From assembly GCA_013151865.1 (NCBI GenBank), contig JAADHN010000052.1, forward strand, positions 1 through 51,290: a stretch of 51,290 nucleotides of DNA, given 5' to 3'. The position numbers and the translations under genes were made by a program. Within the stretch, counting starts at the first letter, position 1, and each line of letters starts with the position of its first letter. This DNA comes from Kiritimatiellota bacterium (GTDB lineage: Bacteria; Verrucomicrobiota; Lentisphaeria; Oligosphaerales; JAADHN01). The notes below the pieces were generated by a model. The model had not been told where the DNA came from. It did not search any database and worked only from the letters and a program-made list of their open reading frames with translations. Below, one piece after another: positions 1 through 8,739 of the stretch.

Positions 1-2967
1 CTCGCTCCCGGAGAATGGATGATCGGCCCCGCCGTGCCCGGCGGCGGTGAAAACGGCCCCCCCGATCCGGGGGAAGATACATCGCCGACCGCCGATAACG
101 GCATTCTCGGGTACAACATCGCCGGGGATTACCTCCCGGAGACGGATTCCACCGTGATTTCACCGCCGGTCGACTGTTCGAGCGCGGACATTGTCGAGCT
201 GTCGTTCCAACGTTGGCTCGGGGTCGAGAAAAGCGACTGGGCCCGAGCCGCCATAAGCGTCTCGGACGACCGGAACACGTGGCACTCCGTGTGGGCCAAC
301 AGCGGCGACGATCTGGCGGACAACCAGTGGGTCCAACTCACCTACGACATCACCTCGTACGCCGCCGGAAAACCCACCGTCTTCATCCGCTTCGACATGG
401 GGCCCATGCGCATGGCATATCCCTTTTGCGGCTGGAACATCGACGACCTCACCCTGCGCGCCGGGGCCCCGGGCATCGTCGGCGTCACGCTCTCCTGTCC
501 GGAATCGGACGTGAAAGTCGGGGACGTATTCAATATCGAAGTGTACGTGACCGAAAACAGTCCGGATGTCGCGGGGGTGCTGGGCGGCGCATTCGACTTC
601 GACCTCCCGCAAGCCCTGGTGCACTATTACGGGCCGTACTACACCCGCGACTGCATGGTCGCCCCCTTCACAAACATGAAAACCGGGGCACGCTATGCCG
701 AGCGCATCGATCAACTCGGCGGCCTGAGTACCGAACCCGGGCACGGCAACGGCGTCCCCGTGCTGTTCGCTCGTATCCCGTTCAAGGCGGATCAAGCGGG
801 CACGGCGCGTTTCGTCATGCGTCCCGCCGGCGGCGGCTTGGCCCTGCCTCAGCCGGTTGGCGTCATTAGTGAACGGCGCATTCCGACCGTCACGCTGGAC
901 GTGTCCGTCGCCCCGGCCCCCATCGTTCCGCTGGCGTATGTCGCACTCGAGGGGCCGCCCGAGTCCGTGCCGCTCGGGAATGTTTTCGAAATCCGCGTTT
1001 ACGTCAAGGAGACTGCGGCAAACGCAGCAGGCGTCCTTGGCGGCGTCCTCGATCTGTACTTCGATCCAGCCCTGACTTCGGCGCCCGGGTTCGATCCCGC
1101 CACCGCCATCCAGCCGCCTTACGCGGGGACCGGCTTCACCACCGGAACGCTCCTCGCATCCCGCATCGACGAACTGGGCGGCCTGACCACTGAAACCGGC
1201 CACGGCAACGGCGCCCCCGTATTGTTCGCCAAACTCAGTTTCCGCGCCGACGCCTTGGGCCAGGCAAGTTTCGAAGCCCGACCCGGCTCGACCGGTCTCA
1301 CCCTCACCTCGCCCGTGGGACTGCTTGATTTCAGCCGGATCGATTACGGACCGCCCCTGGCCGTCACTATCGAGCCCAACTACCGCCTGATCCTCACCCG
1401 GGCGATCTTCCTGGCCGGGAACGGCAATTATATCGAGGGCGCCACGGTGCCAATCCAGGCGGACCCGCCGGAAACCGGGAAGACCTTCGACCACTGGGAC
1501 GGCTCCCCCGCAGACGTCGCAACCGTCGCCCCAAACGACCAACCCGCAGCGACAGTCACTCTACCGGCTGCGGACGTCGCGCTCACCGCCGTGTACCGCA
1601 ATGTCCTGTACACCCTCACGGTTGACAATGGCTCGGGCGATACGGACCAAGCGATTTACCTGCAGCAGATCGCGATCCATGCGGACCCGCCCGGGACCGG
1701 GAAAGTCTTCGACCACTGGGCAGGCGACGCCGACGTCTTGGGGGCGGGGCAGACAACCAACCCGGATGCCACAGTCACCATGCCCGCCGCAGACGTCGCA
1801 CTCACCGCCGTGTACCGGAACATCCTGTATACCCTGACCGTCAACAACGGAACCGGCGGCAAAGCGGACGCCGTGTACGCGGAACAAATCGCCGTTACCG
1901 CAGACCCCGCTCCCACCGGGTATCGGTTTTCTCACTGGACCGGAAACATCGAAGTCCTCAGCGGCAATGTCGCCCCGCCGGCCAACGACCCCACCGCCAC
2001 CGTGACCATGCCTGCGGCCGACGTCGTCCTCACCGCCGTGTACGAAAACGTCCTGTATACGCTCACCGTGAACAACGGCGCCGGCGACACGAACTCGGCC
2101 ACTTACCAACAGCAGATATCCATCACTGCGGATACGCCTCCGGTCGGCAAGGCATTCGACCGCTGGACCGGTGATACAGCGGCGCTCGGTCCCGGCCAGG
2201 AAACCTCGCCCACCGCCACCGTGACCATGCCCGCGGCCAACGTCACCCTCGCGGCCACGTACCGCGATATTCTCTATACCCTCACCGTGGTCGAAGGTTC
2301 CGGCTCGGGCCGCTACCCCATGGGCACGCTTATTCAGGTCGACGCCGACCCCCGCCCCAACGGCGCGGCCTTCATCGAGTGGAAGTACGATGTGGCCGGG
2401 CTCGCGGACAAGACGCAACAAACCACCACGTTTACCATGCCTGCCGCCGACGCGGCAATTGCGCCGAAATTCGTCGGCGACGACGGCTGTATCGGCCTGT
2501 ATTGCCTGATCGTTCTCGGCGGCGCCGGCTCAGGTCGCTACGCCCCCGGCGATTCGGTCACTCTCACCGCCATCGTGCCCGATGGCTCGACTTTCGTGCA
2601 GTGGGGCGGCATGACCGACGCGTTCGCGGACAACATCGACCAAGCCACCGTCACGTTCGACATGCCGGCCGCCGATACCGCGGTCCGGGCCATCCTCAAC
2701 GACCCCATTCGAATCGATGTGCAGCCGGGCTGGAACCTGATCGGCGTCGAACGCCCCACACCCGATCCGGCCGGACTCCTCGAGTATCAGGATGTCATTC
2801 TCGGCAGCGTCTGGGCCTGGGGAAACGGCGCGTATTTCAGCGTCGACGCCCCGACACCGCAAACCTCGGGCGGACTGGTCCCGGAGTGGCACCGCCGCGG
2901 ATTGCTCCTCCCCGAGCATGGCTACTGGCTCTACAGCGCCCGAGCCCGTACCCTCCTCCTGCCGTAG
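1..2967 (+). CDS. Secreted modular protein with jelly-roll, cohesin-like and InlB-type repeat domains (5' partial)
   Basis: The reading frame is open to the first base, so the ATG at 19 is probably internal and the true N-terminus lies outside the window. Counting from that ATG there are 982 residues. Residues about 1-150 (GYNIAGDY, WRWLGVE-like 'FQRWLGVEKSDW', 'CGWNIDDL') resemble the jelly-roll module found near exported peptidases and sugar-binding proteins. Residues about 155-300 and 303-452 are two cohesin-like copies, each with a 'GHGNG.PVLFA' segment. From about 455 to 900 there are six divergent InlB B-type repeats of about 75 residues ('YTLTV.NG', 'F.HW.G', 'ATVTMPAADVALTAVY'). The C-terminal 80 residues (GWNLIGVERP, VWAWGNGAYF, GYWLYSARA) match a common terminal module of exported proteins in this kind of bacterium. 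The protein is probably extracellular or surface-attached, binding polysaccharide or other proteins. No catalytic domain is visible in the part present. Confidence 0.85.
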   Translation, partial: LAPGEWMIGPAVPGGGENGPPDPGEDTSPTADNGILGYNIAGDYLPETDSTVISPPVDCSSADIVELSFQRWLGVEKSDWARAAISVSDDRNTWHSVWANSGDDLADNQWVQLTYDITSYAAGKPTVFIRFDMGPMRMAYPFCGWNIDDLTLRAGAPGIVGVTLSCPESDVKVGDVFNIEVYVTENSPDVAGVLGGAFDFDLPQALVHYYGPYYTRDCMVAPFTNMKTGARYAERIDQLGGLSTEPGHGNGVPVLFARIPFKADQAGTARFVMRPAGGGLALPQPVGVISERRIPTVTLDVSVAPAPIVPLAYVALEGPPESVPLGNVFEIRVYVKETAANAAGVLGGVLDLYFDPALTSAPGFDPATAIQPPYAGTGFTTGTLLASRIDELGGLTTETGHGNGAPVLFAKLSFRADALGQASFEARPGSTGLTLTSPVGLLDFSRIDYGPPLAVTIEPNYRLILTRAIFLAGNGNYIEGATVPIQADPPETGKTFDHWDGSPADVATVAPNDQPAATVTLPAADVALTAVYRNVLYTLTVDNGSGDTDQAIYLQQIAIHADPPGTGKVFDHWAGDADVLGAGQTTNPDATVTMPAADVALTAVYRNILYTLTVNNGTGGKADAVYAEQIAVTADPAPTGYRFSHWTGNIEVLSGNVAPPANDPTATVTMPAADVVLTAVYENVLYTLTVNNGAGDTNSATYQQQISITADTPPVGKAFDRWTGDTAALGPGQETSPTATVTMPAANVTLAATYRDILYTLTVVEGSGSGRYPMGTLIQVDADPRPNGAAFIEWKYDVAGLADKTQQTTTFTMPAADAAIAPKFVGDDGCIGLYCLIVLGGAGSGRYAPGDSVTLTAIVPDGSTFVQWGGMTDAFADNIDQATVTFDMPAADTAVRAILNDPIRIDVQPGWNLIGVERPTPDPAGLLEYQDVILGSVWAWGNGAYFSVDAPTPQTSGGLVPEWHRRGLLLPEHGYWLYSARARTLLLP
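1381..2700 (+). repeat. Six intragenic InlB-type repeat units
   Basis: Repeat units begin at about 1381, 1609, 1828, 2056, 2275 and 2500, a period of 219-228 bases. The DNA is well conserved at the junctions, for example CTCACCGCCGTGTAC at the end of units 1-3. Units 2-4 are the most alike. Units 5 and 6 are shorter and share a 'GSGRY' start. In the protein each unit is a small beta domain, so the array acts as a stalk. Near-identical neighbours allow unit gain or loss by recombination. Confidence 0.8.
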
Positions 2968-3041
2968 CCCGGCGACTGTCCCCAATTCCGTCCGTCCATT
3001 CTTTTGCGAGACGCCGTTCCTCCCGCATACGGCGAAGACCA

Positions 3042-3078
3042 AAGCTCCAGACCTCAGTAGATTGAGCTTGGAGGTCTG
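3042..3078. ncRNA. Candidate pseudoknot: two interleaved inverted repeats
   Basis: AAGCTC at 3042-3047 is complementary to GAGCTT at 3064-3069. The directly adjacent CAGACCTC at 3048-3055 is complementary to GAGGTCTG at 3071-3078. The order stem1-stem2-stem1'-stem2' is that of an H-type pseudoknot, or of two mutually exclusive hairpins. It lies about 75 bases after the stop of the upstream gene, where a terminator-like or regulatory RNA could sit. No T-run follows on the plus strand and no known RNA family is recognised. This is direct sequence observation; function is unknown. Confidence 0.35.
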
Positions 3079-3600
3079 TAAAGTTGGATTCCCTTTTGGG
3101 GACGGACTCCCGGGAATGGGTGTGGGCGCCCAGAATAAGAGGAGGTTCTGTTGTGCAGATTTACTGAGTTCCAGCCCTCAGCAAATCGTGCGTGATCCCG
3201 TTTTTGGCTATCGCAACTTCGGCGCTCGCTTTTTGGGGACGCTGGGGCGGCCGGTTGTGGAGGACGCGGGGGGGCGGTCACGGTGCTTGGGGCCAGGACA
3301 AGTGCCTGGAGATCCGTGTCGGCCAGGGTGACGACCGGTGAGGCGCGTCGGCGCCAAGCGGCATTGATCAGGGCGTGGTCCGGGCGCAGAAGGCGTTCAG
3401 GGCGGCCCGAGTCTTTGGCTGGAGGGTCAGTTCCGGAATGAGCCTGATGTGGAGAATGCGGAGACCGCAACGCACAAGAATCCCGCAGGAAAAACGGCCG
3501 CGAGCGCGGTGCGACGCGCGCCCGATCAATGTGCGATCATCCATGACAAGACGCTCCGGTGATCAGGCATTCCGTCGCGCCGGGCGTCCGTGGAATGCAG

Positions 3601-3820
3601 GGAAGACGGAACGCGCAAAAAGGAAGCCCCAAAGGGCAGGAAAGCGCTTGGCGGCGCAGGAAAGCGGCGGAGCCGCAAGAGAAACAGAAGAAGGAACACC
3701 CGAGAGGCAAGAAGGCGGCGGCAGTCGCAAGAGAAACGAAAGGAAGACCAGCGGGGTAGGAAGACGCCTGACGGCGCAGGAAAGCGGCGGAGCCGCAAGA
3801 GAAACGGAGGAAGGACGCGG
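3601..3820. repeat. Purine-rich interspersed repeats with small hairpins
   Basis: A 35-base direct repeat starting CGGCGCAGGAAAGCGG occurs at 3652-3686 and 3772-3806, exactly 120 bases apart. A weaker related copy (GTCGCAAGAGAAACGAAAGG) lies at 3724-3743, halfway between, giving a rough 60-base period. Each full copy contains GCGGC-GGA-GCCGC, a 5-bp hairpin. The plus strand is strongly purine-biased. The tract resembles an extragenic repeat family. Whether it recurs elsewhere in the genome cannot be seen from this window. Confidence 0.6.
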
Positions 3821-3899
3821 CCGTTCGATCCGGCCATGGATCGGGTCTTCCACGGCTTCCTGTTTGAGATCAAGCGCGCAGACGTTTCGGAGAACCATG

Positions 3900-5267
3900 T
3901 CAAAAACCGAATAATTCCTTCGGGCGTTCGTAAGCCAAGTGGACGACCAAGCGTTCACCGACTACCAGCGGCATCTGGCCCCGATCAACCATGCTTCCCA
4001 CAACGTCGCAGAGCACGCGACGAAACATTTCATTTCGAGAACCGTAAGACAATAGCTTGCGGGAATCGGAAACCATGCCGGCAAAATTCATCAGCAGGTC
4101 CACCGATCCAATGTACTCGAGCTGCCGCCGCATGCCGACAGGCGAGTCGTTGAACCACCAGGCGGCCCCAAGGTTGACGTTTTGGCCAAATGCCCGGCAG
4201 ACAGTCGCCAGTGTGCTCTGGTGATTTGGGTCCAACGTGTACAGGACCACCTTCAGCCGACCGTCGAACCGGTTGAGGAAGTCCCTCAGCGGGGTCAGGA
4301 TGTCCGTCGTATGGTCCGACACATCGCCGCCGGAATCCGGCCCGATGCCGTCCAGAAGGGTATCGCGCACGTCGCGAACTGCGCCGATGTGTATCTGGAA
4401 AACCCAGTTTCGGGCCGCGTCCATCTCCCCGAACCGGTGCAGGAGGTGAGCTGCGTATCCCACGCGTTCTTCGGGAGTGATGTCTTGGCCGGCATAGGCT
4501 TTGCGGAAGATCCGATCCGCGTCATCCTCGCTCACCCGGAACCCGTACGGGACCTCCACACCGTGATCGCTGGCCACGCACCCGTGCTCGGCAAAGTACT
4601 CGTGCCGCAGCTTCAGTCCGGCCACCAAATCGCCGATGGACTTAAAACGCATCCCGGTGCATTCTTCGAGCCGGCCGATGTAGTCGCGCCAGTCCAACTT
4701 GTGGATGTTCATGGCCCTGTCCGGACGAAATGTGGGTCGAACGACACCCGCCACCGACGACTGCTGCAGTTTCTCGTGATATTCGAGGGTGTCGGTCGGG
4801 TCGTCCGTCGAACACATGGCCTCGACTTTCATGCTCTTCAAAAGCTGCTGGGGACGCATTTCGGGCTTCTGAAGGACGTCCCGGCCCTGGGTCCAAATCC
4901 GGCGCGCATTCGCGGCGCAGATCAGGTCGTCAATCCCCAGGCGACGTTTCAGATCCAAGTGAATCCACTCATAGGTCGGATTTCCGGCCAACTCGTCGAA
5001 GACTTCGGCCATGGCGAGCCATTTCTCTTCATTGGACGCATCGCCGGTGATGTACTTTTCTTGAACCCCCCGCTTGCGCAGCAGTTCCCACACATAGTGG
5101 TCCGTAGCCGCCTCCGCCTGCCAAAGGTCGGTAAAACATTCGTTTCGCCAAATGGCTTCCACGTCCGCGTGATTGTGCGCGTCCACAATGGGGAGTTCCC
5201 GGACCTTTTCGTGCAACTGCACGGCGGTTTCACCTGACAGAAGGTAACGTTCGTCGAGAAAAGCCAT
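3900..5267 (-). CDS. uxaC: Glucuronate (uronate) isomerase
   Basis: 455 residues, close to the usual 450-470 of the UxaC family. It interconverts D-glucuronate with D-fructuronate, and D-galacturonate with D-tagaturonate, the first cytoplasmic step of hexuronate catabolism. The metal-site motif of the amidohydrolase fold is visible as D29-A-H31-N-H33, and family blocks such as 'EWIHLDLKR', 'ICAANARRIW', 'STDDPTDTLEYH' and 'LGAAWWFNDS' are present. The start ATG at 5267 has an AGGAG about 14 bases upstream. No other uronate-pathway genes (uxaB, uxuA, kdgK) adjoin it. The GH4 enzyme and the heparinase-like protein elsewhere in the window could supply uronates. Confidence 0.95.
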   Translation of the reverse strand: MAFLDERYLLSGETAVQLHEKVRELPIVDAHNHADVEAIWRNECFTDLWQAEAATDHYVWELLRKRGVQEKYITGDASNEEKWLAMAEVFDELAGNPTYEWIHLDLKRRLGIDDLICAANARRIWTQGRDVLQKPEMRPQQLLKSMKVEAMCSTDDPTDTLEYHEKLQQSSVAGVVRPTFRPDRAMNIHKLDWRDYIGRLEECTGMRFKSIGDLVAGLKLRHEYFAEHGCVASDHGVEVPYGFRVSEDDADRIFRKAYAGQDITPEERVGYAAHLLHRFGEMDAARNWVFQIHIGAVRDVRDTLLDGIGPDSGGDVSDHTTDILTPLRDFLNRFDGRLKVVLYTLDPNHQSTLATVCRAFGQNVNLGAAWWFNDSPVGMRRQLEYIGSVDLLMNFAGMVSDSRKLLSYGSRNEMFRRVLCDVVGSMVDRGQMPLVVGERLVVHLAYERPKELFGF

Positions 5268-5512
5268 GACCTGTCGTCTCCTGTTTCGTTCCTGACGATT
5301 TCTTCCACTCTTTCCCCGTGCACGGACTTCAGGGCTCCGGGAAGCATGCTCAGACTCAGGCTGCCAACCGGGGCTGAAAAACTTTCAGCCGTCGTGTTGC
5401 CGCGCTTGCGAAAGTTCGCCGCAAAGATCGGACGCCCCGAATCGTATTTCCGGGACATCGGGGCCCCGGACGGCAGGCATGACAAGCCAACGTCTTGTGC
5501 GCTCACCGCAAC

Positions 5513-5923
5513 TCATTCGTGCATTTTCCAAGCGCGTTCCGGGACCGACAGGTAAACTTCGAGCGGCAACACGACGCCCAGCAGCGCCAGACCGGGCAAA
5601 AGCGGCGACCCGGGCGCACGAACTCGAACCATGAGAAACAACCAAATCGCACCGACCGCTGCCGCGTGCACTATGCCCCATCCCTGCTCCACCCGCTCCC
5701 GGATACCGGCAGGAGACCCGCTGTGATCGAGCACGAACAGCAGAGCCCGTCGGACGAGCCAATAAACCGCGAACGGCAATGACCAGATCAGAATGCACGG
5801 AAACGTAATCAGGTCGAGCACGGGGTGCTCGTGGCGCTGCCGGAGTCGCTCCCGCACGTAGGCGAACGAGACACCGCCGTACACCAAACTCAGGGCGGTC
5901 AAAACCATTTCGGGTAAAGTCAT
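5513..5923 (-). CDS. Small integral membrane protein, function unknown
   Basis: 136 residues with about four hydrophobic segments: residues 4-20 around 'VLTALSLVYGGVSFAYV', 38-65 around 'LITFPCILIWSLPFAVYW', 84-102 around 'VHAAAVGAIWLFLMV', and 108-126 around 'LLPGLALLGVVLPLEVYL'. Charged arginine-rich loops lie between them. I do not recognise a family. The gene is read in the same direction as uxaC, with a gap of about 245 bases, so it may be a separate transcript. No strong Shine-Dalgarno sequence precedes the ATG at 5923. The membrane pattern and the absence of a better frame support it as real. Confidence 0.55.
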   Translation of the reverse strand: MTLPEMVLTALSLVYGGVSFAYVRERLRQRHEHPVLDLITFPCILIWSLPFAVYWLVRRALLFVLDHSGSPAGIRERVEQGWGIVHAAAVGAIWLFLMVRVRAPGSPLLPGLALLGVVLPLEVYLSVPERAWKMHE

Positions 5924-6648
5924 GGAAAACTCGTTCCGTGGAATACCGCGACAGTCTCATGGCACGGTTCTTGTGTGGAAGTATACTACACTTTTCCGAG
6001 AACCGCCCTCGGGCGAAGGTCCATTTCGGACTGTCGAGTGTTTTCGCGCCTTGACGGCGACCAGCCCACCGACGTACCGGGCGCCGCTCGGATTCGAGCG
6101 TCCCCCCCAAGCGACGGCCGTCGATGGGCCGTCGCCTTGCCGGACACTCTCCTGCACAGCACCGCGCGAGCCCAACTCTCGTCGCCCTCCACATGTTCTG
6201 CCGGTCGCAGCGCCGGCATATGCGAAACAAAGCAGTTGACAAGCAGAGGGCGGTGAGTATTTTCCGGGACTTCCAACCCAAAGTCAAAGGGCGTCCCCGC
6301 GGTTGGACCCCACCGATTCGGGACATTCTCGTTTTTCGCGGCGCAGGCTTTATTGTTCCGGCGTCCGGCGCGATCAGTTGCTGCCCGGGACCGGCTCGAA
6401 TCCCGGCTTCCGCCGGATCGACGTGGACGTGAAGGCCGGATGGGGCCACGGGCTTTTCTGAGTGGCCCGTCCCTGCACGGCACTGCTGTTTCAAATAGCC
6501 TGGGCGAATCTGCCGGACCCGGGGGGTCTTCTGTCCGCGGACCGAACTGTTGTCGCGACACTCAGGGACCGACGGCCTGCGGGCGACGTGCGGTCGTGCG
6601 CCAAGCAGAGACTGCGCCGCCCGCCGCCAAAGCAAATGGGAGAAGACC
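5924..6648. other. Intergenic region and probable long folD leader
   Basis: 725 bases without a convincing gene. They lie between the divergently read small membrane protein and folD. AT-rich TATACT/AGTATA at about 5979-5987 could be a -10 element for the minus-strand gene. The plus-strand promoter at 6236-6263 would give folD a 5' leader of about 380 bases. Inside it are a TCCAACC/GGTTGGA pair (6272-6278 and 6301-6307) and a GGGCCAC/GTGGCCC stem with a 12-base loop (6443-6449 and 6462-6468). I looked for the ZTP riboswitch core often found before folD and could not see it. Confidence 0.4.
6236..6263 (+). promoter_or_regulatory. Candidate sigma70-type promoter upstream of folD
   Basis: A perfect TTGACA at 6236-6241 is followed after 16 bases by TATTTT at 6258-6263, which matches the -10 consensus at four of six positions. 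It points toward folD, about 385 bases away, with no other plus-strand gene between. Confidence 0.45.
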
Positions 6649-7542
6649 ATGTCCGCCACCATCATCGACGGGAAGAAAACCGCGGAAACCATCCGCTCCG
6701 AACTCAAGGCTGAAGTGGAGGACCTTGTGCAGACCACCGGGGTCACCCCCGGCCTCGGCGTCGTCCTCGTCGGCGACGATCCTGCCTCCGCTTCGTATGT
6801 CCGTGCCAAAGAGCGCGCATGTGCGGAAATCGGCGTCTACTCCGACGACAACCGGCTGCCCGCGGAAATCGACCAGGAAGAACTTCTCGAACTCATCGCC
6901 AAGCTCAATGCGGACCCGAAGATTCACGGCATTCTCGTTCAGCTCCCCTTGCCGGCGCATCTGGACGAAGACGCGGTGCTCCTCGCCATCAACCCCGACA
7001 AGGACGTGGACGGCTTCCACCCGATGAACGTGGGCCGAATGATGGTGGGACAGCGCGCCTTTCTGCCCTGCACCCCGCACGGCGTGATTCAGCTCCTGAT
7101 CCGGCACAACGTGCCCATTGAGGGGGCCCACGTCGTCATTGTCGGCCGCAGCAACATCGTCGGCAAGCCGTTGGCCAACCTGCTGATTCAGAAAAACGCC
7201 ACCGGCAACGCCACCGTGACCGTTTGCCATACGCGAACGCGGGACTTGGCGGCAATGACCCGTCAAGCCGACATTCTTGTGGCCGCCGCCGGCCGGCCGA
7301 ATACCGTTACCGCCGACATGGTCCGCCCCGGCGCTGTGGTGATCGATGTGGGAGTCAACCGCGTGGAGGACCCCACGCGCAAACGCGGTTACCGCCTCGT
7401 GGGCGACGTGGATTTCGACGGCGTGCGCGAAGTGGCGGCCATGATCACCCCGGTGCCCGGCGGAGTCGGCCCCATGACCATTGCTATGTTGCTCTACAAC
7501 ACCGTCGAGTCCGCTCGCCGCTTCGCGACGTCACAGGCCTGA
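6649..7542 (+). CDS. folD: Bifunctional methylene-THF dehydrogenase / methenyl-THF cyclohydrolase FolD
   Basis: 297 residues from the ATG at 6649, which has GGGAGAAG just upstream. The frame extends 33 codons further without homology. FolD oxidises 5,10-methylene-tetrahydrofolate to 5,10-methenyl- and then hydrolyses it to 10-formyl-tetrahydrofolate in the cytoplasm. Family signatures are clear: '[13 protein letters not shown]' containing the catalytic Lys, '[14 protein letters not shown]', '[11 protein letters not shown]', the NADP-binding '[18 protein letters not shown]' and the terminal '[16 protein letters not shown]'. The length is typical. A plus-strand ABC ATPase follows after 81 bases, a probable but functionally unrelated neighbour. 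Confidence 0.97.
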   Translation: MSATIIDGKKTAETIRSELKAEVEDLVQTTGVTPGLGVVLVGDDPASASYVRAKERACAEIGVYSDDNRLPAEIDQEELLELIAKLNADPKIHGILVQLPLPAHLDEDAVLLAINPDKDVDGFHPMNVGRMMVGQRAFLPCTPHGVIQLLIRHNVPIEGAHVVIVGRSNIVGKPLANLLIQKNATGNATVTVCHTRTRDLAAMTRQADILVAAAGRPNTVTADMVRPGAVVIDVGVNRVEDPTRKRGYRLVGDVDFDGVREVAAMITPVPGGVGPMTIAMLLYNTVESARRFATSQA

Positions 7543-7623
7543 CCCCCGGCGCCCGCCCGGCCGTTCCGCTCCCGGGCGGCCCCACCGGCGCGAGGCGCAG
7601 CGCGCACCCACCCAGGATTTGCC

Positions 7624-8715
7624 ATGCGAATCACGCTCGCTCACATCACAAAACGCTTCGATGAAGTGGCCGCACTGGCCGATCTTTCCTGCGAAATCGG
7701 CGATGGCGAACTTTTCTTTCTGCTCGGCCCGTCCGGCTGCGGCAAGACAACCCTGCTTCGCGTCCTTGCCGGATTCGTACAACCGGATTCCGGCCGGGTC
7801 CTGTTCGACGGGGTGGATATCACGGACACTCCGCCGCACCGCCGGCCGACGGCCATGGTTTTCCAAGGGTACGCCCTGTGGCCGCACATGACCGTGGCAC
7901 AGAACGTGGCGTTCGGACTCGAGATGCAAAAGGTCCCCCGGGCCGCTCGGTCCGAACAGGTCCGGAATGCGCTGGAACAGGTTCGCATCGCCGAACTGGC
8001 CGACCGTCGCCCCAACGAACTCTCGGGCGGGCAACAGCAACGGGTCGCGCTGGCCCGCACACTCGCCGCAGGCCCCAGGTGCCTGCTTCTCGACGAGCCC
8101 CTGGCCAATCTGGACGCCAAACTCCGGATCGAAATGCGCGTGGAGATCCGCCGACTCTGCAAGGAGAATCAACTCACGGCCGTATACGTCACCCATGACC
8201 AGAAAGAAGCGCTCAGCATGTCCGATCGACTTGCGGTCATGGACCGGGGCCGCATACTCCAAGTGGGAACACCCCACGAGGTGTACACCCATCCGGTCAG
8301 CGCCTTCATAGCCGAGTTCATCGGTGAAACCAACTTCGTGCCGGGACGCGTCCATGGCGCCGCGGACCGGGACACGGTCGAGTTGGCTACGCCCCTGGGC
8401 ACCCTCCGGGCCGCCCTACCCGCCCGTGACTTGACGTCTGGAGACCCGGTGACCCTCTCCGTCCGCCCCGAAGTCATTCGAATCGTGACGGAATCAGATG
8501 ACGCAGGCTCGAACACGATTCGTGCCCTGCTCATCGATTCCATGTATCTCGGCGACTCGGTCCAGTACCGTTTCCGGGTCGAAGGCGACCTCGAGTTACG
8601 CACCACCGAACTCAACCCGCGCGAACTCCGCGAGTCGGGTCGGTTTTACAGCCTGTCGATCAATCCGTCGGACGTACGCGTCCTGCCGCCGCACGCCACG
8701 GACGCCCCCGATTGA
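7624..8715 (+). CDS. ABC transporter ATP-binding protein of the CUT1/PotA/FbpC type
   Basis: 363 residues. The nucleotide-binding domain has Walker A G35-PSGCGKTT-43, Q-loop 'MVFQGYALWPHMT', signature 'LSGGQQQR', Walker B 'LLLDEPLANLD' and switch His in 'YVTHDQKEA'. The C-terminal third, from about residue 240, fits a TOBE-type regulatory domain ('LSVRPEVIRI', 'YLGDSVQYRF'). Such subunits energise uptake of sugars, polyamines or ferric iron. No permease or binding protein is in the window, so it is an orphan ATPase and the substrate cannot be assigned. AGGAT lies just before the ATG. The PIG-L deacetylase follows after 24 bases, probably in the same transcript. Confidence 0.92.
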   Translation: MRITLAHITKRFDEVAALADLSCEIGDGELFFLLGPSGCGKTTLLRVLAGFVQPDSGRVLFDGVDITDTPPHRRPTAMVFQGYALWPHMTVAQNVAFGLEMQKVPRAARSEQVRNALEQVRIAELADRRPNELSGGQQQRVALARTLAAGPRCLLLDEPLANLDAKLRIEMRVEIRRLCKENQLTAVYVTHDQKEALSMSDRLAVMDRGRILQVGTPHEVYTHPVSAFIAEFIGETNFVPGRVHGAADRDTVELATPLGTLRAALPARDLTSGDPVTLSVRPEVIRIVTESDDAGSNTIRALLIDSMYLGDSVQYRFRVEGDLELRTTELNPRELRESGRFYSLSINPSDVRVLPPHATDAPD

Positions 8716-8739
8716 AGCCCTGGACAACGGAGCCTCCCC

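Larger units (their letters stand above)
2968..3899. other. Non-coding interval (932 bases) with structured elements
   Basis: No protein-coding frame here looks convincing. Short open frames on both strands have low-complexity Arg/Lys/Glu or Arg/Phe/Pro composition driven by the repeat tract. The interval holds the interleaved inverted repeats at 3042-3078 and the purine-rich repeats at 3601-3820, which are listed separately. It separates the 3' end of the secreted protein from the 3' end of uxaC, so it is a convergent intergenic region. It could hold terminators for both genes, but no clear stem followed by a T-run was found. Confidence 0.5.

Noticed and set aside
160-1542. Long minus-strand open frame of 460 codons opposite the repeat protein
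   Set aside because: Antisense shadow of the plus-strand gene: Gly/Arg-rich composition, no domain, no Shine-Dalgarno sequence.
3054-3470. Minus-strand frame of 138 codons in the first intergenic region
   Set aside because: No recognisable motif, no start signal, and it overlaps the inverted repeats; cannot be supported.
6270-6648. ZTP-type riboswitch before folD
   Set aside because: Searched by eye for the conserved core and did not find it; only unclassified stems are present.
5385-6809. Minus-strand frame of 474 codons across the folD leader
   Set aside because: Arg/Ala/Pro-rich nonsense without domains; it overlaps the small membrane protein gene and the start of folD.
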